Assembly (NCBI GenBank): GCA_022113835.1
Contig: JAILWY010000010.1
Coordinates: 11,290,501-11,354,500 of the forward strand
Source of the DNA: Atopsyche davidsoni
Taxonomy: Eukaryota; Arthropoda; Insecta; Trichoptera; Hydrobiosidae
Direction: 5' to 3'
DNA length: 64,000 bases
Position numbers and translations under genes: made by a program. Shown here piece by piece: positions 1 through 13,706 of the stretch (positions are counted from its first letter, which is position 1; every line of letters begins with the position of its first letter). The notes beneath the pieces are model-generated. The model was not told the origin of the DNA. It did not search any database and saw only the letters and a program-made list of their open reading frames with translations.

Positions 1-1956
1 TGGTTTCTTTGATATGATTTTTAATTTACATTTAAAAACTCTAATGCAGGTATGCACTCCACAGTAATTTGTTATTATACACTACTACATACTGAATTCA
101 ATAATTATTTTCTTAACTTTTATTCAACATCCATGTTTCCTATACAAGATCATTTTAATGTTTCGAGCTATTTTATGAAGGTAATCAACCTAACCAAAGT
201 TGATTTTTTCATTTATTTTCTAATTTCTTCGTTATATTTACGAGCGTGAGACGCGATACAATGAAATCTACTCAGCCACTCAGGTACGGTAGATACATAA
301 AAGTAACCACTTGTACTGAATTCTTATTTTAACATTACTGGCATTTAATAAAAAAATAAAATAATCTCAATAACTCAGATTATTTGTGAAATTATCGAGT
401 GATTTTCTGTCTTGATTCCCTACTGCACATACTTCAACTCCAGGGTAAAACCTGACCCTGAAAATTTATTCCATCCCTATAAAACATTTGATTTTTTAGG
501 ACTATAAATAAATCGAACGAAATACTATTATTTTGTTATTTCTTTCGACGTCTGTACGTCGATCTTTTAGATAATAACATTGACTGTATAAATTAATGTG
601 TAAATGTACTGCTTTAATCGTAGCGAATGTCAATAAAAAATCAAACTCCCCAAAACTATCTTTATGAAAAATTATATTTTTTAATGCATTTAAATGTGAT
701 GTTCGGTTTAAGTATTTTACGTGGTTGCCTTTATGCACCCGCACAGACGAACACATTGTATGCATGAGTACTTTGTATGAAATCATCCATGCATTCTCTA
801 TCTTCAGGGAACGTAGAAGTAATTGCTTCTACCACCCCTCGCATAGACAAGCTGGTTAATGAGACGTCTCTTGACGTTCAAGGAGTATTAATATAAACAT
901 TGTGGCCTTCTTATTTTGTGGTTGTAAACATGACGAGAGAGCGTGGCAAAATAATATGGATTTTATTATGTAACTAGAAATGTAGCCCGTCACAGAATGA
1001 CGCGCATTCGATGAACAATGCTTACAATAATAAGATGAATAATGCTTTAATTTTGTACCATCAGTTGGATGAAGGTGCGAAGTTCTGTGATATACTTGGC
1101 CTTGAACTTTGAAGCAGAGTGGCCCACTGTTAATTTAGCTCCCATTGATGCAAAAGATATACTGTTATTGTATGATCTTATTTTTCTCTTGAAATTTCAA
1201 TTATAAATATCCTTTAAATATACTGGGGAAATAGGCCTTGCTGGTAGTTTCACTTTACCTTTGTGATAATAGTCGTTGAACTTTCCATCTAATGGGTTTT
1301 CTGCTTGATAATGTAAAGCATTGCAGAATCGACAGGTCACACTAATTAATCCGAAGACAAACGCAGCGTTCGCTGTGCATCAGTTTCTTTTTGTCTTGAG
1401 GTCGATGCGCGTACTCGAATTTTAAGAAGACGCTGCTCACGTTTTCCTTCCAACTCATTGCTTGACATTTATGTCACATTTCGTGTCACAAACAACGCAT
1501 CACTTTTCACTGCACTGTTATTTATTTGATGCAGTCTTTATCACGTTCAATAGTGCAATTCTTTTTTAATTACGTTTTCTGTGCGTAGAAGGTGTTATTT
1601 TGAGTTATTAATGATGTGATTAATAATTTCTAATGCAATTTCGATAAAAAAAATAGAGATGGCATTTGTGTCAAACTGACATAAGCTGGAAATTCCTTAG
1701 AAGCATCCAAAATTTGTTTTTTTTGTAAAAGTTCTAAATTTGAAAATCTCGCGGTGAACAACATCTCGCGGCGAAAAACAGAATTATATAATTCGTACAT
1801 ATTGAAATTCGCTAAAGCATATTTTATAGTTTATGAATGAAAATATTATCCTATCGTCTTGAAATTCGGCACATAGCTGCGGAAAAATTTACTTAACTTA
1901 TGTGCAAAAAATCAGCGTTGTATCTTTTAAGATATTCTATACAGAACGGAAAAACG

Positions 1957-2006
1957 AAACATACACACATACAAACATACAAACATACAAACATACAAAC
2001 ACACAA
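1957..2006. repeat. (ACATACAA)n-type microsatellite
   Basis: The tract consists of alternating ACATACA and AACATACA units, about six of them. Short tandem tails of this kind often mark the 3' end of a non-LTR retroelement. The sequence on its 5' side (about 1,740-1,955) is less AT-rich than its surroundings, but I could not recognise an element in it. Confidence 0.75.
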
Positions 2007-4024
2007 TGGCTATTATTATAGTAGATACTAACATGTACTAATATAAATTATTATAAGTCTGTCATTTCACGGATAAATTGAATTAATAAAATTCTATTCG
2101 TGTGATTTGGAATATTGATATTGATATTGAAATTGATATTTTTTCTTAAGCCATTATTATTGATGTCTGGAAGGCATATTTCTTGTCACATTATATATGG
2201 TTTCATTCTATCAATATATATTTATTAAAAACATTTTTGTTTAATTCGGCAAAACTTCTTCAGGACTTTTATTATTTAATGTAGACAAATATTTGTTTAT
2301 AAAAAATAAATGAGCCTGATTTCTATCTAATTAGGTCTACATAATAATACCAGAAAACTATTTATTTATATTTGGTTTCAATATATCTGCAAGTTTGTCT
2401 TTATCAGTGCTATTAAGATTTAATCTGGCTAAAGCATTTTATATCTACATTGGTTTTTGCGTGCTACTCTGAACTATAATAAATTTGAACTAAATATTGT
2501 TACTAGCTTACTTCACAAACTTAATAAAAATAGCGAAACCTGTACCTTCTATATAAACCCACGTTTTAAATTTTGATTTTGGATAGTCCATTGATTATGA
2601 GATATATTAGGCTGCGTTTGGGAATTACTGAAGTTCATTAAATGAGGATGAAGGCGTGGGTCAGGATACGGCGCTGTGGTGCGATTCCTATCATATGGTA
2701 TTCGTCCTTCACGTGTCTCGGATCTCACGGATTCTAGCCCGGCTCCAGCCACGCCGCGGCACGGCGATATTGCATTTAAACATGTCAGAGACCGAACTTT
2801 GTTCAAAAGAGCTTTATCAAATTTCTTATCAAAGATCTTACTTTGTATTCCGAGGTATCAATCAACCTCTCAGAAGGGCGGTTATTTTGGATTACTATTC
2901 ATCCTTTAGTTTTTATTTTCAATTAAAACCTTCAAATTGAAAATAAATTGTACAGAACAGAACACCCAAAACCATCTGATTTTTTGTAAATTGTGTAATT
3001 TTAGAGAATTACCACATTAAAATAGTTTTAATGGATGAAACTTATTGAAAGAGTTTCTGGATTGTTTTATGTAATGCTGTCAGACTTTGTGAAACCTGAG
3101 TCATTAATTTACACTTATTTATATTGTATTTTATAAGTATCAATCTATTGTGTAATTAACAGATGTTATGCACGGTCGGTCACAGTTATCGACCGTAGAA
3201 AAATATAGCTGGAAAGAATTGAAAATTGTTATTGTCTTTTTGTATTTGCTAAAGCAGCTAAACGTAAACCCAAGTTAGAAAACATACACGAAGCACTTCG
3301 TTTAAATCAATAATATAATTTAGAGAAATAAAAAAAAAATAATGCACAAAAATAATGCATTTTTTCAACTATCCGCTTATACATTTAAACAAATAGGCCT
3401 TCGCCAAAAGTGCATCGCTGAGTGCTTTCAATGTTCCTCGAGATTTTTCTTTGAGACTTGAGAGAAAAGTTTATAAAGAAGTTTGCAGTTTTTTTAAAGC
3501 CTCTTGGTTGAAACTTTAAACAAAAAGGTCAAAAAGAACAGCAATAAGTCCCGTTTTCAATGTCTTAAATATAATATTTGTAAATATTGTATTTGAGTCT
3601 TGTAAACATTTATAATTTTAAAAAAAATGTTTAACCGTGCGTAAGCTTCGTTGGATTTTTTTAAAGAGTTTTCCATTACTGGTGAATATTCATCTTTCTT
3701 GATAATGCGGAGTTTGTTTTGAAGGAAGGTCGGGGCTTCTTATTGCCTGTTGATTATAGAACGGATAAATCAAAATGACGATTATTCCAATGATTTTTTT
3801 TATAAGGGTTACTTTGACTTGAAGATGTTATCTTAAGAATAATTCGCTTTTTTTCTTCTAGCCGTCAGGATTAGGATAACTAGTATCAGTGACTAAAATC
3901 AGGCGACATCGGAACAGAAATTTATTAACGTCGTTTTTACGATTGGAACTATAGTTAACATAGGAGAATCGTCGTAGGATTTTCACGGAGCGGGGGTTGT
4001 CGGGACCTCTGGCGAGACACTTCG

Positions 4025-4530
4025 GGCTGGTCGTCGGCAGTGTTTCCATTATTTTGGCCGCGGTGTTTTCGGTGGCCCGGACCCGAGCCGCTCTCGTATT
4101 GATCGTCTTACGTAAGCCCGCCGTTCGCCGCCCCCGCCGCCGCCCGTCTTGTATATTTATTTATTGCGAATAACAATATAACGGGCGGCGAAGTGCCAGG
4201 AGCTCCCCGTCGGGCTCCCGCACCGGGCGGCGGTCGGTTAGGGAGGAAACCTGCATCCTCGTCCTCCGCCGTGCTGCTGCGCCGTGAAGCGCGCGTCTGG
4301 AGTCCACGCACTTACTCAAAGTAACGGTCGCAACGAATAAATAATCTAGAAACTTCCACTACCCATCACGTGCGTGAGTAATACGAGCTCGCCTCGTGGG
4401 CGTTCATCGGTATTCTCGAGACGGTCGAGGAAAAGCCCTCGAGCAAAGCCCTTCCTCGAGAATAACTTGGCAGCAGTCGCGGCGCGGGCTGCGCGCTCGC
4501 TCGGGCGCTGCTGCTTTCCTAGACTATTGG
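4025..4530. promoter_or_regulatory. GC/CpG-rich island, possible regulatory region
   Basis: A CpG-dense block stands out sharply from AT-rich flanks. It contains GCCGCC/GGCGGC runs on both sides of a short AT core near 4,150-4,180, then a cluster of CTCGAG sites at 4,415-4,464. Frames stay open only because stop codons are rare in GC-rich DNA. A promoter, enhancer or unannotated 5' UTR exon is possible. I see no consensus donor that would fix it as an exon. Confidence 0.4.
4411..4464. repeat. Inverted repeat with three CTCGAG palindromes
   Basis: The 10-bp arm at 4411-4420 (TATTCTCGAG) is perfectly inverted at 4455-4464. Three CTCGAG hexamers lie at 4415-4420, 4438-4443 and 4455-4460. A protein-binding array or a small hairpin are both possible. 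Confidence 0.7.
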
Positions 4531-7060
4531 CGGTCGATAATTACATCCCCGGTTAAAAATAACTCTACATTGTTTTTGCGACCTTTATTTTCCCAAATTA
4601 TAAAATATAATAATATTGGGTAACGTGGTATTATTACAAACGGAACTTTTGATATAAAATATTATTAAGTATTATTTACATGGCAATGCTCATATTTATA
4701 TTTTAAAATTGAATTGGATTGACAATGAGGTTATCACCATTGCCTATAAAAAAAAATTGTTCCGAAAACGTATTTAACTACTACTAGAAATTTGTCCTTT
4801 CGAAGCTCGTTGGTCGATCCTTACTTGCGGTACAGACGTATTTCACTGACATATTCTCAAAATACATGTTTAATCAGATATCATTTAATGACCCCCCAGT
4901 CCGCTAAAACGACAAAATTAGCTTTTACGATTTTATTTGAGCTACATGAATGTTCGTTGATTCAAATTAATTTTCCAGTTTTATTACACAGTACTCAAAA
5001 AAAAAACGGACAAAAACAGCGCCGAGCAAAAGTATCAGCTCCGTTTTTACCTCGCTTCGTGTTTAATGGACTTTTGACAACACTGCGCTTGTCAAATGTT
5101 AATTTTTTTGCAAAAACTGAACATTTTACATTGATATTTAAACAGCTGCATTCTTTATCTGAATAAATATAATCACACACAAAATGCTCCCGGCGCAAAT
5201 GTGCGGTCAAGTATTTCCGCTGCAGATATTGCTCGCATCCCGCCAGCCATGCTGCAGCAGCTCCGACTCGGTGACAGACGGTCATGAAGCGTGACCTTGG
5301 CGTATCAGCGTGTCGCTGATCTGTTCGTATGATCGCATTTTGATACTCTGTGTGGCGAGCATTCTCGTCAAAGCGTCTACCGTTCTAATCAAATTGACGC
5401 AAAAATGTACTCAAACATACCAGGACCTGCTTGGGTGTATTTTAATATTTCTTTAGTTAGCGCGATAGAGTACCGTAAGTATATACTAAATGAATTGTGC
5501 CGAACTCGTTTTACTTTAGATGAATAGAAGCTAGGCCATATATAATGCCTGGAAAGTGTTTCAATTGGATTTGTGATGTTGTATTTGTTTCACTCGCGCT
5601 GTATAAATAAAAGGTAATAAATAATATGCACGCCTCAATGCTCCAATCGAAGGACTTCAATGTCGCGTAATAGTCGTCCGAAATGTACGGTATGTTTTTT
5701 ACGTATATTCTATAGAATTATCGTAAATTCGGCTGCTTAATGCTGCGACGCAAGAAATTTCCTCGAGGGTTATGAAAATATTGATTTTCTGAGCTCGAGC
5801 TCGCGTGTCGCGTTACGGAAGCCCTAATAAGTACCATTCTGTATATAATCTAACGTTAAAAGTATACACACCGGGCTAGTTCTCGTGGAAAACTTATCCA
5901 AACGTTAAACATGGAAAATGACCTTCACAAAAATGATTCATTATTGAATCCGTTTGATTTCTTCCTGTGTTAAATTCACCCTAAAGCTCAGGAAGGAATC
6001 ACACGAACTCTCAAAATGGTTCGTTATACGAATCCCTACGATTCCTTGCTGTTGGTTGACGTGTTTTTGGCAATTTTGGTATTTTACATCTCTCTCCGTG
6101 CTACAGAGAACTATAGATTTATACCGCACAGGCGAGACACCGGCCGGATACCTCCAGACTTAATAGGATTTGCCTTTAGTTTTTTGTCTAAACTACACAA
6201 AACTTGACATCGTCTGTACAGGTATTTTATCAACGTTGTACTCGAAACATTATATACTAATGAAATTAAATACTGTCTGTATACCGATTGAAGTCTGTTT
6301 ATCTTTTATTTAAGAATGTGTTTTTAATGATACTGCGCTTCTGGTTTCTGAGGCAAAAGTGTACTTATGTTTTAAATTGTTTTTCGTGCCTTTTATAAAA
6401 TGAAACCCGATCATTTTTCCGCTCCTCTCTCGGGTGTATTTTATTTTAAATCTAATATATTTAAAGCAAGCTCGCTTCGTAAAATTAATCTCCCTATTTT
6501 TAAATTTCTTATGTAAATATTTACTCTTTGTAATTGCTTCCAGCACATCCTATATGACTTTTGATAATTAACCAAATTCAGAACTAAAAATGCTTTGCCC
6601 TATTAAATTCTTTCGTTTATTAACATTTTATATTAGATATGTTATTAAACAGCACCCCAGGTCACCATTGATCGATTTATAATATCTCGTATCATTCATA
6701 CTATTTCTATTTGTATATCTAAAATATAAAGAAGTATAAGTAAACAACTAAAATTGTTTTTTTGGATTATTTTGAAAGTAACCGTTTGATTATAATATTT
6801 CCTCTAAATAATGTATACAATAATCCTTAATAGAACCTGCTCCAATACCCACATCCTGAATGCAAAACAACAGACCTGACCACTGCACTAATAAGCCTTT
6901 CCATAACCATTGTAGTTACTGGTGGTTCTTACGTCAAAAACTGTTTTTAGCTAATTTTCATTTTTCACACTACTCCGTAAATAGAAAATTGGCATTTTCA
7001 CAAATAAGTAAATTAGGTATGGGAAATTACTAATAATTACTTATTTATGAATAAATGAGC

Positions 7061-7092
7061 ATTTACTACATATTTCTGAATATGTAGTGAAT
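7061..7092. repeat. Small 13-bp stem hairpin
   Basis: The arm 7061-7073 pairs with 7080-7092 around the 6-nt loop TTCTGA. One pair is a T-G wobble. It lies in AT-rich spacer, and a chance or transposon origin is likely. Confidence 0.6.
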
Positions 7093-8775
7093 ATTCTGGC
7101 AATATGTTTTTTTTATATATGTATTAAATATACAAATTGCTTGCAACTATCTTTTTAATAAGATGATACTATATGTTCTGTTTAAAAATTGAGCAGTGAG
7201 GTCAAATTGGATTATATTAAGGTGATTGAATGCGTATAATGTTCTTACATACTCACTTGATACTTGCATGTCTCTACTTTGGCAAATTAGAGTTTTTTTT
7301 TATCTAACAGTAAATATGAAGAACCGTATAATATATGTTGCGTCTAGCTCGTATCATTCGCTTGCACTGAATTTCGCTCCGTGCTTAGTCGATGTCGGAG
7401 TTTCTCGAGGTCCCGTTACCCGCTCTCGACCGACTGTGTGATCTGTCGGCTCGCATCTCCCTGTCCCCGCCACAAGTGGGCAGCCTTCGCCAATAGCATT
7501 TTAATGCTTATGCGGCTCCGATAAACCCGCTGTCAACATTATGCCGCACTGTCAATTAAACTGAGTGCTCCTCGGCAACCCTTCAGCTGAGCACAAGCGA
7601 CGTGCTGAATAAATACACTTTTAATCATTTTCAATATTATCTGAATATTAAGTTTCCTTAGATAATGTTATTTACTTACTTAGTGCGCCGGAATCACTTT
7701 TTGTACTTGCTAGCTCGTTAGTTGCAAGCGTGAAGTTTCCTGTCATTTTTAATAAAGAGTTCTCATTATCTATATCATGTACAGTAAAAAAATATGCTTT
7801 TTATAATGTGATTCGTTTAATCGTATTTTTACTTTAATGTACATACTTTTCTCTACATACGTCCTATTACATTTTGAAATGTTATTGTTAAAATATTCAG
7901 ATACAAAAATAAACATACATTTTAGAAAACTTTTAAAAATGAAATTGAAACTTTCAAAAGGTTATTCAATAAGAAATGATGCACGCATGAGAAAACACGC
8001 AGATACCGCTGACTCGGGGAAGGTGTGCTCAATGGCGACACTGCAGAAGGGTTGGCGAGGGAGTCTCGTCGTTCCCCGAGCGAGGTTAACGTCCTTTGGC
8101 TCTCAGTTTTATTTCTCGTTCATATAACCCTTTACTTATTTGAAACTCTGGTGATTCTTCAATATTTAAATAGTTAGATCCGAGACCACGTATTATTGTC
8201 TTGCGGTTGAAACTTGAGCACCCCTGGTGTATGATGTAATCTTAAGGGTGAAAAGTTGAAACGGAAGTATTGATTGAAGACACCCAGAAACTCGGTAAAA
8301 TAACATCGCATCGTATTTCCGCACATTGGACGTCGCAAACGGAAGGATCGCGTTTGACGACGGTAGATTTAGTTTCAATCAACTGTAATATTGATCATAG
8401 TGATTTTTCTATGTATATTGCATTGTTTGTATTGTAATAATTGATTCACCTTTACTTTGTTAGCATTATGCGTTGCATCTAAGAATTATTTTTTTTAAAT
8501 TGTAAAAACTATTATATCTATGATTGGGTGAGGGATTATTGTAAACAAAGCAAGTATTTTTAATATTCATCAAATTTGCTAATATATTCCACCTCACTTT
8601 CATTGTAAATGAAGCACCCTCAGTATACAACGTATGTGATATTCATACAGCGTCCGCGGTATCGACCGATGACCAATGATTATGATAATAAATTCACGTC
8701 ACCCCTGAGTGAGGACGTAGGTACTCGGGGCTATATTAGAGTCTCTCAAGACTTAAAAGCCCTACCCTCTCCAGT

Positions 8776-8834
8776 CTGTCGGTAAATTATTTAGCCGGGC
8801 CGACAGTCCCTTTCTTTAGAGATTTTACTGTCGG
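8776..8834. promoter_or_regulatory. Three alternating CTGTCGG / CCGACAG motifs
   Basis: The motif CTGTCGG occurs at 8776-8782, its inverse at 8800-8807 (CCGACAGT) and again direct at 8827-8834 (ACTGTCGG). A CCAAT-type box (ATTGG) follows near 8,845. The patch is more GC-rich than its flanks and may be a regulatory element. Confidence 0.35.
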
Positions 8835-11100
8835 ACTATGCTGATTGGTTGGCTTAATTAAAAGGCCTTATGCCGGACGGGATGTTTGAGACATAAATGT
8901 GTGTATATTCTAAGCGAGTCATTCTCCATTCCTACATTCTCTACCATTTTACAAAAAGTAGCGGTGTAAAATGATTGATAGTTTAATATTAAGCTTTGCA
9001 TATTTTTCATATAAATTAAGCAATATTTAATTTAATAATTATACAATATATATTTTTTCAACCAAAATTTAATTCTATTTTGTTCGATAAAATATTCAAT
9101 CTATCTAATCCATTGTTTATTAATATTAACAATTATGATACGTATATAAAAAAATATTTAAAAATATAACTCCAGCAAAATGGCTAACATTCCATTATTT
9201 TAAATCTAAATAGCAATGAATATATATTTTAAAAAATGGTCTCTAAGAAGTTATTACAGTTTACATATTATCAATACGTTGTTTATAAATTTCAAATCTG
9301 TATTTTTTGTTTATCGAAACTACGTACGACTACTACTAACAAACTATAGTAGTTTTCATGAAATCCAAGCATAAATATCCCGTTTGACAGAAAACAAAAC
9401 GTTGTCCAAGTATTATGACGTAATTTCTAGTATTACAAACTAAATCAGTCTAAAGTGGATAAGTACTTGACAGAAAAAATATGTTTTCATTCAATGCAAA
9501 ATGAGTTGTTTTATTTTCTTATTTCATCGAAGTACAATACACGCTTTTTGATCCTAATCGATTAATACGGAACACAATACAGAAAACAGGAGACATCTCG
9601 TGATGCTCTTTTATAATGATTACCGTATTTCTAAACTGTAGTATTTGATTTGTACAATACAAAGCAGCCAGAACAGTAAAATACATATACATTTGATGAA
9701 TTCATAACACAAGAGTAGAATAAACTATAAAAATCGAATTCGCAATGTCGATTGCCAAAATGCTTGGAAGTTATATGTTAGCGTAATATTTATCAAATAA
9801 AATATTATTGCATTTTTATACCAAAAAATATTGTTATGCATACACCTACACCTTTATTAGTTTCTTATCAATGTAAATACAGAGGACGTAATCATTTGTG
9901 CCCATGTGTAGACACAGTTGCCATTGAGGTGCATCGTATTCAAGGGAAAACAGTTTGATTTATTAAGTAATTATCTACATCAACACTTTCAGAGTTATAT
10001 TTATATTCTAGTTTTTAAATGAAATCTGTTGGCATATGTAAATATATTTATCGCCATGAAGTCGGTAGTTTAAACGTACTCATTTCATAAATTCACATTT
10101 TGATGTTATTATTGCAATAAATCAGAATACAGCGATTTGCTTAATTGGAAGTGTTCCAATTTAACAGATTGTTGTTTTCATCAGATAAACGAAAAATTTT
10201 ATTTAAGGTACTTTTAAATTATTGACTCTAATTAATTAGTCAATTTGTCATTTATAAACCAATCTCCAATAGTGCATAAATTTTAATTTAATCCTTTATA
10301 CCAATCCAAGCTGTATTTAATTATGTATTTATAATTTAAATATAATCATTTAAAATTGTTAACTAATTTTCATGTGTGCATTTGATTTTATTGTGAGAAG
10401 TTTAGGTAAAAGTAATCATGTTAGAATTGCACGCAGTACGTTATTTTTTTTACACAAAGCAGTGAGTTACTTAAGCGACGCCATTGCATGCTAGCTGGTG
10501 TTTTTGAATCCATTATTTATTTTAATTGGTGCAATTTATCTGCAACTTCTACCGGAGTTCAAGGCTCATGTTTACGGCATTAATACTTCTTACCAACACC
10601 GGTAACCGCTGATGATGCAGCAACCACCTGTATCTCGATTACTTCAATGATGTTCAGTGTAATGACAATAGAATTGGCACAATTAATAAACAACACCAGA
10701 TGCCATTAAATCATCCGCATTAGTGCCTACTTCTCTCTTCTGCGCTTAAGCCAAATTGTGTTTTATATATATATGTATATAAATCAAGTATGTTTGTTTT
10801 AAAACCCAACGGAAATTTTGTTTTCTAAAAGTTTATGTTAAAAATAAAAGTAAACGTTAACTCTGCAATAATCATTACTTTGAAATTTTAAATAATCTAT
10901 CATGTTTACCCATATAGGTATATTGAGTATGTTTACAAATTTTAGATTATGACGAATGACTAATGATGGAAATTATATAGTATATATTTGATGACGAACA
11001 CGAAACTATATTATACCTATTAAAATACCATCATAGATACTACTAAAGGTTATGAAATTATTTTTGTCATCGTAATTTATTCTGAAAAGGGTTACGTTCG

Positions 11101-12010
11101 AATTTATCAAGACCACGTGTCTCTCACGTGGGGAGGCTACATGGGGAGTTGCTCGAGGAGGAATTCCAACGGATCTTCCCTTTTCCCGGAAGAAATTCCT
11201 TTCCGCCCTCGTGAAATGCGCCGATCTCCAACTATAAACAGGGGGCTTTCGCTACTTATTGCAAGTCTGTCACACTTTCTTCCATATGAGAGCTATGAGG
11301 CTTCTATACACGCCGTAATTGCCCTGAATCAATATTTAAAAAACAATGGCGTTTTTTTACTTACGTTGACTACCTATAATCTGTAGTTTATTTATAGTAC
11401 AAAGAACGCCTCAGTTTACTTGGATCGTTATTGTTTCAATATTGCACACTATAATACTTCATTGACACGGCTGATTTGCCATTATTGATCAGTTTTAGTG
11501 CGCGTTTTGTAAAATTTTCTAAACCATGGTTACTATGTTATGTAATAGTGACTGGAATTTAATTTTACACATAAATCATTTAATTTGACTCTATTTAAGA
11601 TTTTCCTCAGTAAATAAATTGAAAAAAAATCATGGAAGATGTAAATGGAGACGAATCGTGTGCATATTCAATTCGGCTTAAAACGAACGTGTTTTGCCTT
11701 CTAAAAATGATGGAGTTTTAAGAAAGTTTATATATTTTTTTCCTTTATTAAAAATATTACGTAATTTGAAGCATCAAAAATCAACTTCCGAGACGTTCAC
11801 GATTGACGCGTTTTGTTGTAGAAGTACTTGCTCTTCGTATACACACGTCTGCTTACACTATCTGAAAATAACACGTAAAACACAATTGATTTATGAAATC
11901 TTCTACTTTTATTAAATCAACTATTACTCAATTTAGCTATAAATGCGAATTGTTAAATAAAAGTAATCTATGTCATAACATTATAACTTTATTTTTAATA
12001 ACAAAACAGG
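11101..12010. other. Non-coding spacer with a GC-richer patch
   Basis: The first 160 bases are GC-richer than the flanks and contain two E-boxes. The remainder is AT-rich with no recognisable gene. Short open frames here (for example 11,117-11,386) show no domain. Confidence 0.5.
11114..11130. promoter_or_regulatory. Paired CACGTG E-boxes
   Basis: Two perfect CACGTG hexamers lie at 11114-11119 and 11125-11130, 11 bp apart (about one helical turn). CACGTG is the known binding site of bHLH factors such as Myc/Max or CLK/CYC. Any use here is inference. Confidence 0.4.
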
Positions 12011-12198
12011 GAAACTGTGAAGTAGCACAATTGACAACCGACCAAGAAATTTCACAAACGGTTTTTCGATAAAATTTATAGATTAGCGTCCGTTTTGATT
12101 ATTTTTACAGTGTCGAAAAAAATAACACAAAATAGACAAAAACGGCCGCACACGATGTTGGGCGGTCGGCAGTTGCGCTGCTACGTGCGTAGCGCGCT
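12011..12198. mobile_element. Old inverted-repeat transposon copy (family A)
   Basis: The left end (about 12,015-12,050) reads like the family A terminus with AGTAGCACAATTGACAACCG. The right end (about 12,150-12,196) reverse-complemented reads GCTACGCACGTAGCAGCGCA. These match the ends of the copy at 63,051-63,199 with mostly transition differences. No coding capacity is present, so this would be a non-autonomous element (MITE). The ends are diverged and the exact borders are uncertain. Confidence 0.45.
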
Positions 12199-12410
12199 TT
12201 ATCATCATCAGCCGTGAGCTCGGTTGAGCATCCTTCCTTCGCGTGCCTTCTTCCATTCCGAATAATAAGTGGGTCTGCGCGGACTCGGCGGCGCGGGGCA
12301 ATTGGGTCGCTCTTCCGCTCCATTACGGCCGGCGCGCACGCCGCGCTCCGGGGGTCGCCTTGGCCGTCTCGAGTGATCCCGGCTCGGAGCCATGATTTCA
12401 CTCGTTCGAA
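12130..12410. promoter_or_regulatory. GC/CpG-rich island
   Basis: A CpG-dense block follows and partly overlaps the right end of the transposon copy. Open frames exist on both strands over the same bases, as expected from composition alone. I recognise no protein domain. It could be a promoter or enhancer, or a further GC-rich repeat. Confidence 0.35.
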
Positions 12411-12798
12411 TATACAGTCCGTCATTATTTTTATTATGAACCAATTATTAATTTTTGAGACAGCTTAAATAGTTATTACAAAATCACTAAAAATACACAA
12501 CACTGTATTTCAATTTGTTTATCCTTTTTTTATGCATATGTATATGCTTCATACAGTTGTTGGCGGTAAAAAGGTTTTCTAAAAACTGACAAGCCGTCAG
12601 ACAGTCGAAGAATTGAAACGAGAAGAGTTATCGGATGGCACGTTGACACGAGAAACACAATAGCATTTGAGTTAAGTTTCTGATGACGGCTCGATGTTAA
12701 ACATTAGCGACTTGACACGTTTCCCTGTTTCCTCCTAACTGCCAGTGACGCAGTTTATTTTTAGCTTCATTCGCGTTGCTTATTTCCGTATACGTGCA

Positions 12799-12812
<14 letters not shown>

Positions 12813-12880
<68 letters not shown>
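12813..12880. repeat. (TA)n microsatellite
   Basis: An uninterrupted TA dinucleotide run, preceded by a short TGTA-rich segment. The poly-Tyr-Ile frames across it are artefacts. Confidence 0.97.
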
Positions 12881-12881
<1 letters not shown>

Positions 12882-12961
12882 GTTTTCAAAGCTGTACCGT
12901 AGAATTTTCATATTCGTTATGGTTAATTTTAAATATACGACATAAACCAGTTACATTATAA

Positions 12962-12966
<5 letters not shown>

Positions 12967-13035
<69 letters not shown>
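12967..13035. repeat. (TA)n microsatellite
   Basis: A second uninterrupted TA run 86 bp after the first. The two may be one expanded tract split by a unique insert. Confidence 0.97.
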
Positions 13036-13039
<4 letters not shown>

Positions 13040-13700
13040 TATATTAATTTAGTTATACAACATTGGTATTGTCGTTTAAAATATGTAAACATTTTATTTA
13101 TCATTGCTCTTTTCGTTGTTTTAAGTTCATAGTCAGTTGTATTTTATATTATTTCTTTCTTTATAATGCTTATCGTGTATTAATAGACCTTTCATTTCCG
13201 TTTTGAAGTCATCGTGCACCCGTAATTATTTTTCTTGTCGCATTTTATGAATGCTAAACAGTGGGATCAACCATGGCCACTTAAATTCATAAATAATTCA
13301 ATACCACGTCGAGAACTAATATATACCCACATACTAATCATTCTCAAATAGCGTTAAATTTATGCAAAATATACTCGTATGCTGCCGAACTTTTTGTCTC
13401 CTTTGAATTTTTTTATGGTAAAACTTAAGTTATAATGTAGTTAGTGATTCTATCTGTGGACAAAATATAATGACATATTGTAGAAGGTAGCATTACTTCG
13501 CAATAGCGTTTATTAGTAATAACAACGTCTCAAAGGGTTATTGGCGGGCACAAAATATCAATAAATGTGCAGTAAAATCATTTTGGCGACACCCTCGCTG
13601 TGAGCTCGAGAGTAAATATTACCCTGCCAACACCACGCCGAAATGTCAGTACTCACCAACACCGCCATCAGTCACCACGGGCTTAATTATACACGATAAC
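13036..13700. other. AT-rich spacer, nothing recognised
   Basis: No open frame, repeat or structured element I can support lies here. Confidence 0.5.
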
Positions 13701-13706
13701 TGATCA

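Larger units (their letters stand above)
1..11100. other. AT-rich non-coding spacer or far-upstream intron
   Basis: I see no exon here that can be defended. The open frames are short, have no recognisable domain and no convincing splice context. The stretch holds a tetranucleotide-type microsatellite near 1.96 kb, a GC-rich patch at 4.0-4.5 kb, a small hairpin at 7,061-7,092 and moderately GC-rich patches near 7.4-7.6 and 8.7-8.9 kb. It may belong to a 5' UTR intron of the NDRG-like gene, but no sequence evidence settles this. Confidence 0.6.

Noticed and set aside
4792..5166. 124-codon plus-strand frame
   Set aside because: Low-complexity AT-rich translation without a domain; a GTG/TTG-type start only. 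Length is within chance for the window.
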